DNA of 64,000 nucleotides from Mycobacterium sp. GTDB taxonomy: Bacteria > Actinomycetota > Actinomycetes > Mycobacteriales > Mycobacteriaceae. The position numbers and the translations under genes are program-made. The DNA is taken from contig NZ_SCRH01000045.1 in assembly GCF_004298145.1 (NCBI RefSeq), positions 1 to 64,000 of the forward strand. Reading direction: 5' to 3'. Of this stretch, positions 7,882 through 16,104 are shown in pieces (positions within the stretch are counted from its first letter, which is position 1; every line of letters begins with the position of its first letter). The notes beneath the pieces were generated by a model. It saw only the letters and a list, made by a program, of their open reading frames with translations. It had not been told where the DNA came from and made no database searches.

Positions 7882-8655
7882 CTACTTGCGCCGCGCGGCG
7901 GCCAACCGCTCCGCGAAGGCCGGTGACTGGATCGACGTGGCCTGCGGCCCCAACTCGGCGCGGACCGCAGCCGCGTGCAGTTCGGTGTCGAAGTTGCCGG
8001 GGCTGCCGGTCGCCCGCATGGTGGCCTTTGTCGCGATCACGACGTCTCGCGGCGCGGATGCCGGGCCCGCCGCCAAGTCTCGAGCCGCCGCCACAGGGTC
8101 GTCGGCGATCTGAAGGGCAAGGCCGTGCGTTACGGCGGCTTCGGCGTCGAAGCGCATTCCGAACAACAGCGCGGCGCGCGCCAATTGCGGTCCCACGGCG
8201 CGCTGTAGCATCCACGTCATTCCTCCACCGGGGTGGATGCCGAGCTTTTGGAACCGGGCATCGAACAGCGCTGCCGGTCCCGCGATCCGCACGTCGCATG
8301 CCAGCGCCAGGTTGAGCCCGGCGCCGACAGCCGGTCCGTTGACGGCGGCGACGGTCGGCACCGTGCAATCGGCGACGGCGAGAAATCCGTCGTAGAGGCG
8401 GCGCAGGCCGTCTTCGGCGGCCGAGCCAAGGGCGCTGAGATCGGCACCGGCGCAGAATGCTTTGCCCGCGCCGGTGACGACCACGGCATGCACGTCGGGG
8501 TTGGTCTGGGCGTCGCTGATAGCCAGACACAATCCAGCAGACATCTCGTCGGTGACCGCGTTGCGCCGGTCGGGGTCGTTTACGGTAATCAGGGCGACAC
8601 CGTTATCGACTTCAAGCAGGACGTGATCCACCTGGCCCCTTTCGAAAAATGTCAT
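7882..8655 (-). CDS. Enoyl-CoA hydratase/isomerase (crotonase) family protein
   Basis: 257 residues with the crotonase fold: NDPDRRNAVTDEM, oxyanion-hole motif GAGKAFCAGADLSALG, second oxyanion segment NGPAVGAGLNLALACDVRIA. The two glutamates used by classical hydratases (rat Glu144 and Glu164) are replaced: Asn in GAGLNLA and Phe in FDARFQKLG. Hydration of enoyl-CoA is therefore doubtful; isomerase, hydrolase or other crotonase chemistry is possible. It stands alone on the minus strand, back to back with the oxidase subunit genes. Confidence 0.85.
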   Translation of the reverse strand: MTFFERGQVDHVLLEVDNGVALITVNDPDRRNAVTDEMSAGLCLAISDAQTNPDVHAVVVTGAGKAFCAGADLSALGSAAEDGLRRLYDGFLAVADCTVPTVAAVNGPAVGAGLNLALACDVRIAGPAALFDARFQKLGIHPGGGMTWMLQRAVGPQLARAALLFGMRFDAEAAVTHGLALQIADDPVAAARDLAAGPASAPRDVVIATKATMRATGSPGNFDTELHAAAVRAELGPQATSIQSPAFAERLAAARRK

Positions 8656-8811
8656 CGCGGCTTCGTGCCCACAGAGCGCAGTTGCGACTCGGCTCCGTCG
8701 TGACGCCCGATGCCGCGAGTACGGACAGCGCCGCGGCGCACGTTCACGTTACGAGATGTGCCGTCGCAAAATCAATCTGGTGTGAGCGTTCGTTAATGAC
8801 ACTGATTTTCG

Positions 8812-8861
8812 TTGACGAACCACCCGACGCGCCCGTAGTATATTGAGACGATTTATCTCAA
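8812..8861 (+). promoter_or_regulatory. Putative promoter with overlapping inverted repeat upstream of the oxidase subunits
   Basis: TTGACG (8812-8817) and TAGTAT (8836-8841) are spaced 18 bases apart, like -35 and -10 boxes. Just downstream, TTGAGA (8843-8848) and TCTCAA (8856-8861) form an inverted repeat with a 7-base spacer, well placed for a repressor. The 13-mer GTATATTGAGACG here (8838-8850) recurs exactly at 10775-10787 before the monooxygenase gene. Confidence 0.45.
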
Positions 8862-8902
8862 AGATATAGGAGTTGATACAGGTGGCAGAGGATGGGCTGT
8901 AG

Positions 8903-9526
8903 ATGACTGATGTGATCGGGTCGGCGCGCGCCGCCGGCGATGCCGAAATTAATGCATTGCCCACTTCCAAGCGTCACGTGCCTGGCGAGCCCGGCATCTG
9001 GGTGCTGTTGTTCGGCGACATGATGGTGTTCACCGTCCTGTTCACGGTGTACCTGCACGAGCGGGGTGCCCGGCAGGAGCTGTTTGCTGAGTCGCAGGGT
9101 GCACTCCACCGAGCGCTTGGTGCGACGAACACCCTCGTTTTGCTCACAAGTTCGATTCTTGTGGTTTTTGCGACACGCGCTTTGCGTCGTCCCGAACTAC
9201 GCCGCTTCGCCCGGCCTTTGACCCTGGCCGGTGCGGCGGTGGGGACGTGTTTTGTTGCCATCAAGGCCTTTGAGTACCACGAGATGGTCACGGCCGGAAT
9301 CACCCCCAGCACCAACGAATTCTTCATGTACTACTTCGTGCTCACCGGGTTACACCTGGCGCACGTGATCATCGGGTTGATCGTACTGACCGTCCTGTCC
9401 ACATTGGCCCGCAAACCGGAGCCGACCAGAACGCATATGGCCTTCTTCGAGGGCGGTGCGTGTTTCTGGCACATGGTCGATCTGCTGTGGATCGTCATCT
9501 TCCCCTTGATCTTCCTGGTGAGGTGA
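8903..9526 (+). CDS. Cytochrome c oxidase subunit III-like protein
   Basis: 207 residues with about five membrane helices. The sequence has the subunit III/NorE hallmarks: HVPGEPGIWVLLFGDMMVF in helix one, KAFEYHEM, then FFMYYFVLTGLHLAHVIIG and a final FWHMVDLLWIVIFPLIFL. Subunit III belongs to heme-copper oxidases; here it is followed only by a subunit IV-like gene, with no subunit I or II nearby, so it is an orphan accessory pair. NorE-like proteins are the closest architecture I can name. Transcribed from the promoter region at 8812. Confidence 0.85.
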   Translation: MTDVIGSARAAGDAEINALPTSKRHVPGEPGIWVLLFGDMMVFTVLFTVYLHERGARQELFAESQGALHRALGATNTLVLLTSSILVVFATRALRRPELRRFARPLTLAGAAVGTCFVAIKAFEYHEMVTAGITPSTNEFFMYYFVLTGLHLAHVIIGLIVLTVLSTLARKPEPTRTHMAFFEGGACFWHMVDLLWIVIFPLIFLVR

Positions 9527-9528
9527 GT

Positions 9529-9804
9529 ATGAGCTCGGTGGTAAGGACAAACGCGTCCCTGATCTGGTTTCTGCTGTGCGCGCTGACTGTTGTGTCGTGG
9601 GCGTTGGGCACCGACCATGGATTTGGCTCAGGACATCATCTGCCGGCCAGCCTGGTAATTTTCGCCGTCTCCATTTTCAAGATCCGTCTGGTCGGTCTGT
9701 ACTTCATGGAGTTGAAAATGGCGCCGCGTGTGTTGCGCGGTATCTTCGAGGGCTATTGCGTCGGGCTGCTCTGCCTTCTGAGCGCGATGTTTGTGTTCGC
9801 GTAA
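9529..9804 (+). CDS. Cytochrome c oxidase subunit IV family (COX4_pro/NorF-like) protein
   Basis: 91 residues from ATG 9529, two bases after the subunit III stop. Three membrane segments: SLIWFLLCALTVVSWALG, SLVIFAVSIFKIRLVGLYFM and FEGYCVGLLCLLSAMFVF. The IFKIRLVGLYFMELK stretch is typical of the prokaryotic subunit IV/NorF family. Its pairing with the preceding subunit III gene supports both calls. A role in assembling or tuning an oxidase encoded elsewhere is inferred. Confidence 0.83.
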   Translation: MSSVVRTNASLIWFLLCALTVVSWALGTDHGFGSGHHLPASLVIFAVSIFKIRLVGLYFMELKMAPRVLRGIFEGYCVGLLCLLSAMFVFA

Positions 9805-9849
9805 AAATAATATCCAGGTGTCGGTTCGATTAGCCCCATTGTGCGACAT

Positions 9850-9869
9850 GTAGCCTCTAAACTGGCTAC
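9850..9869. promoter_or_regulatory. Inverted repeat upstream of TetR gene 9887
   Basis: GTAGCC (9850-9855) and GGCTAC (9864-9869) flank an 8-base spacer, 18 bases before the TetR start codon. Size and position suit autoregulation by that TetR. Confidence 0.45.
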
Positions 9870-9886
9870 GACTACAAGGGAGGCCC

Positions 9887-10564
9887 GTGTCGCGAAATGA
9901 GAAGGCCAAGACTAACGGCCGTCCTCGTGGTCGGCCGCGCCTGACCATTGATCGGGACGCTGTCGCCGACGCGGTTGCGGAACTGTTCCACGAGGGTGGC
10001 TACGAGGCCGTTTCCATTGTCGACACCGCCGAGAAGTTGTCGGTGTCCCGCGCGACCCTGTATCGCACGGTTCCGACCAAGCAAGACCTCCTGGGCATAC
10101 TTTTCGAGCGCAGCACGCGGGAGATCACCGAACAAGTCGAAGCGGCTATCCGCGACATCGACGATCCCGCTGAGCGCCTGAAAGAGATGGTTCGGCTGCA
10201 GTCGCAAGCGGCAGTGCAAATGCGCAGTTACATGCCCGTTTTTTTCGACGGTGGTGACCTGCCGAACGATGTCGTCCAGCGTTGGCATAGGTGGAGTCGA
10301 CAATTCGAAAAGCTGTGGCTGTCCGTGGTCACTGCGAACATGGAGGCCGGCTACATCGAAAAGGGCGATGAAGTCATCACTACGCGCCTGATCCTCGGGA
10401 TGATCCTGTGGGTGTCGCGGTGGTACCGGCCCAAGGAAAAGGTCACCGCGGAGCAGATCGCCGACAACGCCATTCGGCTGCTGCGGTTGGGATATGTGCC
10501 CTCGGGGAATGGGGAGCACAAGCCCGCCACACCGCGGCGGCGCGGGCGCAATGCGACCCGCTAA
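9887..10564 (+). CDS. TetR-family transcriptional regulator
   Basis: 225 residues from GTG 9887, with AGGGAGG just upstream. The N-terminal DNA-binding domain follows an Arg/Lys-rich leader (KTNGRPRGRPRLT) and contains the helix-turn-helix VSIVDTAEKLSVSRATLYRT. The remainder is the alpha-helical ligand/dimer domain, and the tail is basic (PRRRGRNATR). It lies between the oxidase pair and the monooxygenase gene, all in the same direction, and may control either. Confidence 0.9.
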   Translation: MSRNEKAKTNGRPRGRPRLTIDRDAVADAVAELFHEGGYEAVSIVDTAEKLSVSRATLYRTVPTKQDLLGILFERSTREITEQVEAAIRDIDDPAERLKEMVRLQSQAAVQMRSYMPVFFDGGDLPNDVVQRWHRWSRQFEKLWLSVVTANMEAGYIEKGDEVITTRLILGMILWVSRWYRPKEKVTAEQIADNAIRLLRLGYVPSGNGEHKPATPRRRGRNATR

Positions 10565-10882
10565 CTAGCTACGGGCTGACCGTCGGGCCTGGGTGCGAGC
10601 GACGGTACGCGCGGCGACCAGTGCGTGTGGTCACAGTGTTCTCCATTGCGAATGAGTCAGCTAACTTGATCTGGCTCTTCAATGGGTGTTGATCAGCCAT
10701 GATGGATCCTGTGGGCGAACGAACGCTCGCGTAATTATTCGTCGGGACATGTTGCGCGGGCCGCGCGAGCTGCCGTATATTGAGACGCGACAGTTCAAAA
10801 AAGAGTTGCGACACGGCGCCAAGAAAGTTCGTTGTCCGGTGCGGCGTGTGGTGACTCAAAGGCCGAAGGCGGAGAAACGTTT
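10565..10882. other. Leader region of the Baeyer-Villiger monooxygenase gene
   Basis: 318 bases without a gene. It contains AACGAACGCTC (10718-10728), whose reverse complement occurs at 8784-8794, and the 13-mer GTATATTGAGACG (10775-10787), which also sits in the promoter region at 8838-8850. TATATT within it could be a -10 box, giving a leader of about 100 bases. Confidence 0.4.
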
Positions 10883-12838
10883 ATGACCACTGCCGCGCCG
10901 GCGCCCTGGCACAGGATCCCGGATTGGTCCGAGAGGCTGCAGGTAGCGCTTGAAGATGCCAACTTGCCGACGTTGTTACTCGTCTTGCAGCATCTTACCG
11001 GCGACAACAAGTGGACCGGTGAGCCCTACCGGCCCTTGCGGGGAAAGCCGTTGGACGACAATGACTCCGGCGGTCTTTCGCCGGAGCTTCAGGCCGAAGT
11101 GCGGGCGTCGGCGCTAGAAGCGGTCACCGCGTTTTATGAAGGTCGGCTTCGGCCCGTCACTCCTGAACCTGATGAGGTGACGCGCATGCTCAGCTGCGCG
11201 ATGGTGGAAGACGTACCGGTCGAATATGGCGAACTGCTCTCGGAAGAAATGGGTTTCATTTCGCGCGACGTCGAGGTGCCCGCTGATTCGATCCCCGCGG
11301 ACTTTCAGGTCGTCATCATCGGAGCGGGCTTGTCCGGGGTTTGCATGGCATTGAAACTCGCCTCCGCCGGGATCAACTTCATCGTGCTGGAAAAGGATGC
11401 CGATCTGGGCGGCACCTGGCTGGAGAACGTCTATCCCGGATGCGGTGTGGACACGCCCGGTCATCTCTACGCGTTCTCGTTTGCGCCGAACCCGGAAATC
11501 ACCAACTATTTCGCCAAGCGCGATCAGGTCGAGGACTACATCCAGCGGGTCGCTTCCGATTTCGACGTCAAGCGGCGTATCCGGTTCGAGACCGAGGTGG
11601 TGTGCGCACGGTACGAAAGTGCCACTGCCACATGGCAGGTCGAGACCAAGAACGCCAACGGTGAGACGGAGTCGATTACCGCCAATGTCTTGGTGAGCGC
11701 GGTAGGCATGGTGAACCGGCCATCGATTCCGGCGATTCCGGGCCTCGACGAGTTCCCGGGTCCGGTCATGCACACCGCGGCGTGGGACACCTCCGTGGAT
11801 CTCACAGACAAACGCGTTGCTGTGATCGGGACCGGCGCCAGCGCAATGCAAGTGGTGCCGTCGATCGCCGATACGGCGAGTCATGTGACCGTGTTTCAAC
11901 GATCGAAGCAATGGGCGTTGCCTCACCCGAACTACCACCGCGCGGTCAAGGAAACCGTCCGGTTCCTGATGAAGGAAGTGCCCTTCTACATTCAGTGGTA
12001 CCGGCTGCGGTCGTTCTGGAACTTCAGCGACCGGCTGCACCCCGCGCTGCAGATTGATCCGGACTGGCCGCATCCGGAGCGCGCGGTCAACGAGGCCAAC
12101 GATCGCCACCGGGTCTTTCTCACCAAATACATCACGGGGCAACTGGGCGACCGGACGGACTTGGTGGACGCCTGCCTGCCGGAGTATCCGCCCTACGGTA
12201 AGCGGCCGTTGATCGATAACCGTTGGTTTCAGACGATGTGTCGCGACGACGTCACATTGATCACCGACGCGGTCGATCACGTGACCGGCGAGAACGTAGT
12301 GGCCCGGTCAGGGGTTGAAGTGCTCTCCGACGTGATCGTGCTGGCCACCGGATTCAAGGTCCTTCAGTTCCTGTGGCCCATGGAGATCATCGGAAAATCC
12401 GGCAGGACGCTGCGCGAGCAATGGGGAGTGGACGATGCCCGCGCATACCTGGGCGTGACGGTTCCGGACTTTCCGAACTTCTTCATCGTCAACGGCCCGA
12501 ACACCAATGCCGGCCATGGCGGAAGTGCGATCCACGCCACCGAATTCCAGGTTCGATACATCATGCAGGCGATTCGCCACCTGGTGGTCAACGAAGTGGC
12601 CGCGGTCGAGGTCAATCGCGAGATGTTCGACCGGTACAACGCAGAGCTTGATGACGCCTTGGCGCGCTGCATCTGGTCACACCACGGTATGACGACCTAT
12701 TACCGCAATGACGCTGGACGCATCGTGGTGAGCAGTCCCTGGAAGTACATCGATTACTGGGAGCGGCTTCACGACTTCGACCCGGGCGACTATTACGAGG
12801 TGCCAGCCTCGGCGGAGGCCGCGGGGATATCTGTATAG
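10883..12838 (+). CDS. Baeyer-Villiger-type flavin monooxygenase
   Basis: 651 residues from ATG 10883, with GGCGGAGAAA upstream. A 140-residue N-terminal extension precedes the FAD-binding fold VVIIGAGLSGVCMALKLAS (from about 143), followed by GGTWLENVYPGCGVDTP, the type I BVMO fingerprint (FPGPVMHTAAWD), and a second NADP-binding fold VIGTGASAMQVVPSIA. NGPNTNAGHGGSAIH near the C-terminus is also typical. These enzymes insert oxygen next to ketones, producing esters or lactones from cyclic or long-chain ketones. The N-terminal extension occurs in several mycobacterial BVMOs. The real substrate is unknown. Confidence 0.9.
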   Translation: MTTAAPAPWHRIPDWSERLQVALEDANLPTLLLVLQHLTGDNKWTGEPYRPLRGKPLDDNDSGGLSPELQAEVRASALEAVTAFYEGRLRPVTPEPDEVTRMLSCAMVEDVPVEYGELLSEEMGFISRDVEVPADSIPADFQVVIIGAGLSGVCMALKLASAGINFIVLEKDADLGGTWLENVYPGCGVDTPGHLYAFSFAPNPEITNYFAKRDQVEDYIQRVASDFDVKRRIRFETEVVCARYESATATWQVETKNANGETESITANVLVSAVGMVNRPSIPAIPGLDEFPGPVMHTAAWDTSVDLTDKRVAVIGTGASAMQVVPSIADTASHVTVFQRSKQWALPHPNYHRAVKETVRFLMKEVPFYIQWYRLRSFWNFSDRLHPALQIDPDWPHPERAVNEANDRHRVFLTKYITGQLGDRTDLVDACLPEYPPYGKRPLIDNRWFQTMCRDDVTLITDAVDHVTGENVVARSGVEVLSDVIVLATGFKVLQFLWPMEIIGKSGRTLREQWGVDDARAYLGVTVPDFPNFFIVNGPNTNAGHGGSAIHATEFQVRYIMQAIRHLVVNEVAAVEVNREMFDRYNAELDDALARCIWSHHGMTTYYRNDAGRIVVSSPWKYIDYWERLHDFDPGDYYEVPASAEAAGISV

Positions 12839-12917
12839 GCCGGCTTGTGACGCATCGGTGACGACCATGAGGTTGGATGGCTGCCGAGGCGGGCACCACG
12901 TTCACGACCGGCCTTGA

Positions 12918-13094
12918 GCAGCAGGCGATTCGCGAGGCACTGGCGTCACCTACGAGCATCGGCCGGCGCCCTATTTCCCGCTGGTGCGCATGCTCGCCAT
13001 GGGGCCGGTCTCCAAGGAGATGATCCTGAACTTTGTGGCCGAGCACTCACTCGGGCCGCCGCGCCCTTACATCGGTCGTCGGCCTGAGGTCTGA
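12918..13094 (+). pseudogene. C-terminal remnant of an unidentified gene
   Basis: An open frame without a usable start encodes a coherent-looking C-terminus: VTYEHRPAPYFPLVRMLAMG, then PVSKEMILNFVAEHSLGPPR and a short tail ending at TGA 13092. In another frame just upstream, codons from ATG 12877 give a short unrelated-looking piece (AGTTFTTGLEQQAIREAL), consistent with a frameshift around 12930. I cannot name the family. The whole 12839-13095 gap is otherwise empty. Confidence 0.4.
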
Positions 13095-13095
13095 T

Positions 13096-14238
13096 CTAGC
13101 CGTCGGCTAATCCCCAGTCGCGCAACACATCCGCCGCGTTAGCTCCTGGTCGCGGCGGCGCTGTCGGGTGGTGAGGGATCGTTCTACTGAACCTGGGAGC
13201 CGGCGCTGGTTGTGTCACACCACCGACTTCGATGAAAGTGCCGCGCGCGGCGAGGTGTGCGGAGCCGGCCGCCTCGGTGAGCGACAAGACCGGTGCCACG
13301 CAGGCATCGGTACCGTCGAAGATCGCCGTCCATTCGTCGCGGGTACGTGTTGCGAATGCTTGCGCGATTGCCTCCCGCAGGCGCGGCCACATCGAGGGAT
13401 CGTCGCGCTGGGCGGCGACTTCGTCCGAAAGCCCCAGCAGGTCGCTGAATTGGGCATAAAACTTCTGCTCCAGGGCTCCAACGGCCATCCACTTGTCGTC
13501 GGCGGTGCGGTAGCTGTCATACCAGGGCACACCGCCGTCGAGAAAATTGGACCCTTTGCGATCCACCCACTGCCCGGCGGCCATGAGTCCGTGCAAAAGC
13601 GCGGTCAGCGAGCTGGCGCCGTCCACGATCGCCGCGTCGACGATCTGACCGCGGCCCGATTTCTCGGCCTCCCATACCGCGGCCAGCACGCCGATCACGA
13701 GAAACGTTGACCCACCACCGAAGTCACCCACCAAGTTCACCGGCGGCACCGGTGCCTCGCCGGTGCGCCCGATCGACGCCAGTGCTCCGGTCACGGCGAT
13801 GTAGCTGATGTCGTGGCCGGCGGTCGACGCCAAGGGGCCGGACTGACCCCAGCCGGTCATGCGCCCGTACACCAGGCGTGGGTTCACGTTCCAGCAGTCA
13901 TCGGGCCCCAAACCGAGGCGTTCGGTGACCCCCGGCCGGAAACCTTCCAGCAACACATCGGCCTTCGCGGCCATCGACAAGACTGTGCGCACGCCCGCTT
14001 GGTCGCGCAGATCGACGATGATCGATCGGCGGTTACGCCGCAACACGTCCTGCTCGGGCGGCACCGCGCTGGCGGGAGGGCCTGGGCGCTCGACGCGGAC
14101 GACATCAGCGCCCAGGTCGGCCAATAGCATCGCCGCGTAGGGCCCCGGCCCGATCCCGGCGAGTTCGACAACCTTGAGCCCGTGCAGAGGGCCGCGGGTG
14201 GCCCTTTGATCGCGGGCCTCGTCTACCGGCGAGTTCAC
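13096..14238 (-). CDS. CaiB/BaiF-family alpha-methylacyl-CoA racemase-like protein
   Basis: 380 residues. Family III CoA-transferase fold with VVELAGIGPGPYAAMLLADL and DVVRVERPG at the N-terminus. The racemase residues described for M. tuberculosis Mcr all have counterparts: His and Asp in AGHDISYIA and GDFGGGS, and Glu in GALEQKFYAQF. This argues for 2-methylacyl-CoA epimerisation, needed before beta-oxidation of methyl-branched or steroid side chains, rather than CoA transfer. It lies downstream of the aldehyde dehydrogenase on the same strand, 81 bases away. Confidence 0.87.
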   Translation of the reverse strand: MNSPVDEARDQRATRGPLHGLKVVELAGIGPGPYAAMLLADLGADVVRVERPGPPASAVPPEQDVLRRNRRSIIVDLRDQAGVRTVLSMAAKADVLLEGFRPGVTERLGLGPDDCWNVNPRLVYGRMTGWGQSGPLASTAGHDISYIAVTGALASIGRTGEAPVPPVNLVGDFGGGSTFLVIGVLAAVWEAEKSGRGQIVDAAIVDGASSLTALLHGLMAAGQWVDRKGSNFLDGGVPWYDSYRTADDKWMAVGALEQKFYAQFSDLLGLSDEVAAQRDDPSMWPRLREAIAQAFATRTRDEWTAIFDGTDACVAPVLSLTEAAGSAHLAARGTFIEVGGVTQPAPAPRFSRTIPHHPTAPPRPGANAADVLRDWGLADG

Positions 14239-14319
14239 CGCATCGCCGCTGCGGTCGTCGGGTTTGCTCTGCTCATGTGGTCGTGTTCTGATCGACTGGA
14301 TTAGGTTTGCCGGTCGTCG

Positions 14320-15885
14320 TCATCTCTTGGGGCGACGACCCAGCCGGCGACGCCAGTCGTGCAATTCCACGAGCCGCAGCACCGCGCTGACGATCCGGGC
14401 TTTGCGTGCCGAGTAGGGGTACCAATGCGTCTCGGTGGGCAGGTGAACCTTCTCTGTTACCACCGCCTGTGTGCGACAGTACTTTCGGATACCGTCGGCC
14501 CCGCCCATCCGGTGGCCTAGGCCGGATTCCTTCCAGCCGCCCATCGGCAGCGGGAATTGGAACACATGGATCATCGCGTTGTTGACGTTGACGCCGCCGG
14601 CTTCGATTCGCCTGCCGACGCGCTCGCCGCGCTCCTTGTTCGCGGTCCAAACGCTAGCGCCCAAACCATAATTGGTGTCGTTGGCCAGGGCGATCGCTTC
14701 GTCTTCGCTCGAGACCTTCATGATCGGCAGCAACGGCCCGAAGGTCTCCTCGTACATGCACGCCATCGTGTGGTCGACGTCCACCAGCACGGTCGGCGGA
14801 TAGAACAGGCCACGCTCGGCCCGCTTCCCGCCGGTCAGGACACGCGCCCCGCGAGCCACCGCATCGCTGACATGGCGCTCGACGATCGCCATTTGGGCTT
14901 CATTGGCCAGCGCACCGATGTCGGTGGAAAAGCTGCCCTGGGCATCATGGCCCTGGCGGAGCTTGTTGACCTCTTCGACAAGGCGCGACGTGAACTCGTC
15001 GTAGATCGAATCCTCGACGTAGATCCGTTCGACGGCGACACACGACTGGCCCGAGTTGAACAGTCCGCCCCAGATCGCGCCTCGGACGGTCCGCTCCAGC
15101 GGCGCATCCGACAGCACGACCATCGCGTCCTTGCCGCCCAGTTCGAGACTGACCGGGATCAGCCGTTCCGCGCAGCGAATACCGACCTGGCGACCGGTTT
15201 TGGTGGATCCGGTGAACTGCACCATGTCGACGACGTCCACCAGCGCCCGCCCGGTGTCGCCCCGGCCCGTCACGCAGCCGAGCACGGGCGGCGCGCCGAT
15301 CTCGTTCCAGCCACGCACCAATTCGGCCCAGCCCAGCGGCGTTTCCTCCGACGGCTTGGTGAGTACTGCCGCCCCGGCCATCAAGGCCTGCGGCACGTCG
15401 AGCATCGGCATCCCGAGCGGATAGTTCCACGGAGTGATGACGCCGACGAGTCCGTAAGGGCGGTAACGGATTCGAAGTCCCTTGGTCGCCGACGCGGGCC
15501 CGTGCGGGCGACGGGTCTCGTCGGCCAGGAACTCCGCTCCGTGCTTGGTGTAGTAGTTGATGACCTCCATGCACACCAGCAGTTCGATCTGCGCGTCGCC
15601 CCAAGACTTTCCGGCCTCGCGATGCACCAGGCCGAGAATGCGGTCCTGGTTGTCGACGATCCAGTCCAGCCACCGCCGCAGGTGAACGGCGCGGCCATCG
15701 GGTCCCAGCGCCTCCCAGGCCGGCTGGGCCGATCGGAGCTCGCCTGCCAGCTGCGACACCCGGTCGGCCGGTATGTCCGGAACCACTCCGACGACCGAAC
15801 CGTCAGCCGGGTTGCGCACCTCGACAACTGAGGCTTGGGAGGCCTTGTTTTTCTGGCTCGATGTGGTTTTACGCGCAGTAGTCAA
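14320..15885 (-). CDS. NAD(P)-dependent aldehyde dehydrogenase
   Basis: 521 residues if translated from TTG 15885, two bases after the ferredoxin stop with CGAGG upstream; an in-frame upstream start at 15921 would overlap the ferredoxin. The aldehyde dehydrogenase core is intact: VGVITPWNYPLGMPM, general-base Glu in SLELGGKDAMVVL and nucleophilic Cys in NSGQSCVAVERIYV, then YEETFGPLLPIM. The C-terminus has a basic extension (WRRRLGRRPKR). With the P450 and ferredoxin upstream it likely oxidises an aldehyde made by hydroxylation and alcohol oxidation of a terminal methyl group. Confidence 0.9.
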   Translation of the reverse strand: MTTARKTTSSQKNKASQASVVEVRNPADGSVVGVVPDIPADRVSQLAGELRSAQPAWEALGPDGRAVHLRRWLDWIVDNQDRILGLVHREAGKSWGDAQIELLVCMEVINYYTKHGAEFLADETRRPHGPASATKGLRIRYRPYGLVGVITPWNYPLGMPMLDVPQALMAGAAVLTKPSEETPLGWAELVRGWNEIGAPPVLGCVTGRGDTGRALVDVVDMVQFTGSTKTGRQVGIRCAERLIPVSLELGGKDAMVVLSDAPLERTVRGAIWGGLFNSGQSCVAVERIYVEDSIYDEFTSRLVEEVNKLRQGHDAQGSFSTDIGALANEAQMAIVERHVSDAVARGARVLTGGKRAERGLFYPPTVLVDVDHTMACMYEETFGPLLPIMKVSSEDEAIALANDTNYGLGASVWTANKERGERVGRRIEAGGVNVNNAMIHVFQFPLPMGGWKESGLGHRMGGADGIRKYCRTQAVVTEKVHLPTETHWYPYSARKARIVSAVLRLVELHDWRRRLGRRPKR

Positions 15886-15887
15886 TG

Positions 15888-16082
15888 TCAGTCCTCGATA
15901 CGAATCGACCCGGTCGGGCAATTGCGCGCCGCGTTCTCGACCTTTTGCCGCAGCTCCTCGCCCGGCTCGGGGTTGAGCACTGTGACATATTCGTCGTCTT
16001 CACGGATTTCGAACACCTCCGGCGCCGCCAGCTCGCACTCACCGTGGAGTTCACATGTGCGCGCATTACGGATGACCTTCAT
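15888..16082 (-). CDS. 3Fe-4S ferredoxin, P450 redox partner
   Basis: 64 residues. The cluster motif is TCELHGEC near the N-terminus and ARNCPTGSIRIED at the end: C-x2-H-x2-C...CP, with His where 4Fe-4S ferredoxins have the second Cys. Such substitutions are known for mycobacterial ferredoxins encoded beside P450 genes. It lies 22 bases downstream of the P450 gene and directly upstream of the aldehyde dehydrogenase, so it is presumably the electron donor of that P450. Confidence 0.92.
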   Translation of the reverse strand: MKVIRNARTCELHGECELAAPEVFEIREDDEYVTVLNPEPGEELRQKVENAARNCPTGSIRIED

Positions 16083-16104
16083 GTGCCACTCCTTTCGGGT
16101 ATGC

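Noticed and set aside
14557..15831. 424-codon open frame opposite the aldehyde dehydrogenase
   Set aside because: Antisense shadow of a gene with complete catalytic motifs; no ribosome-binding site and no domain.
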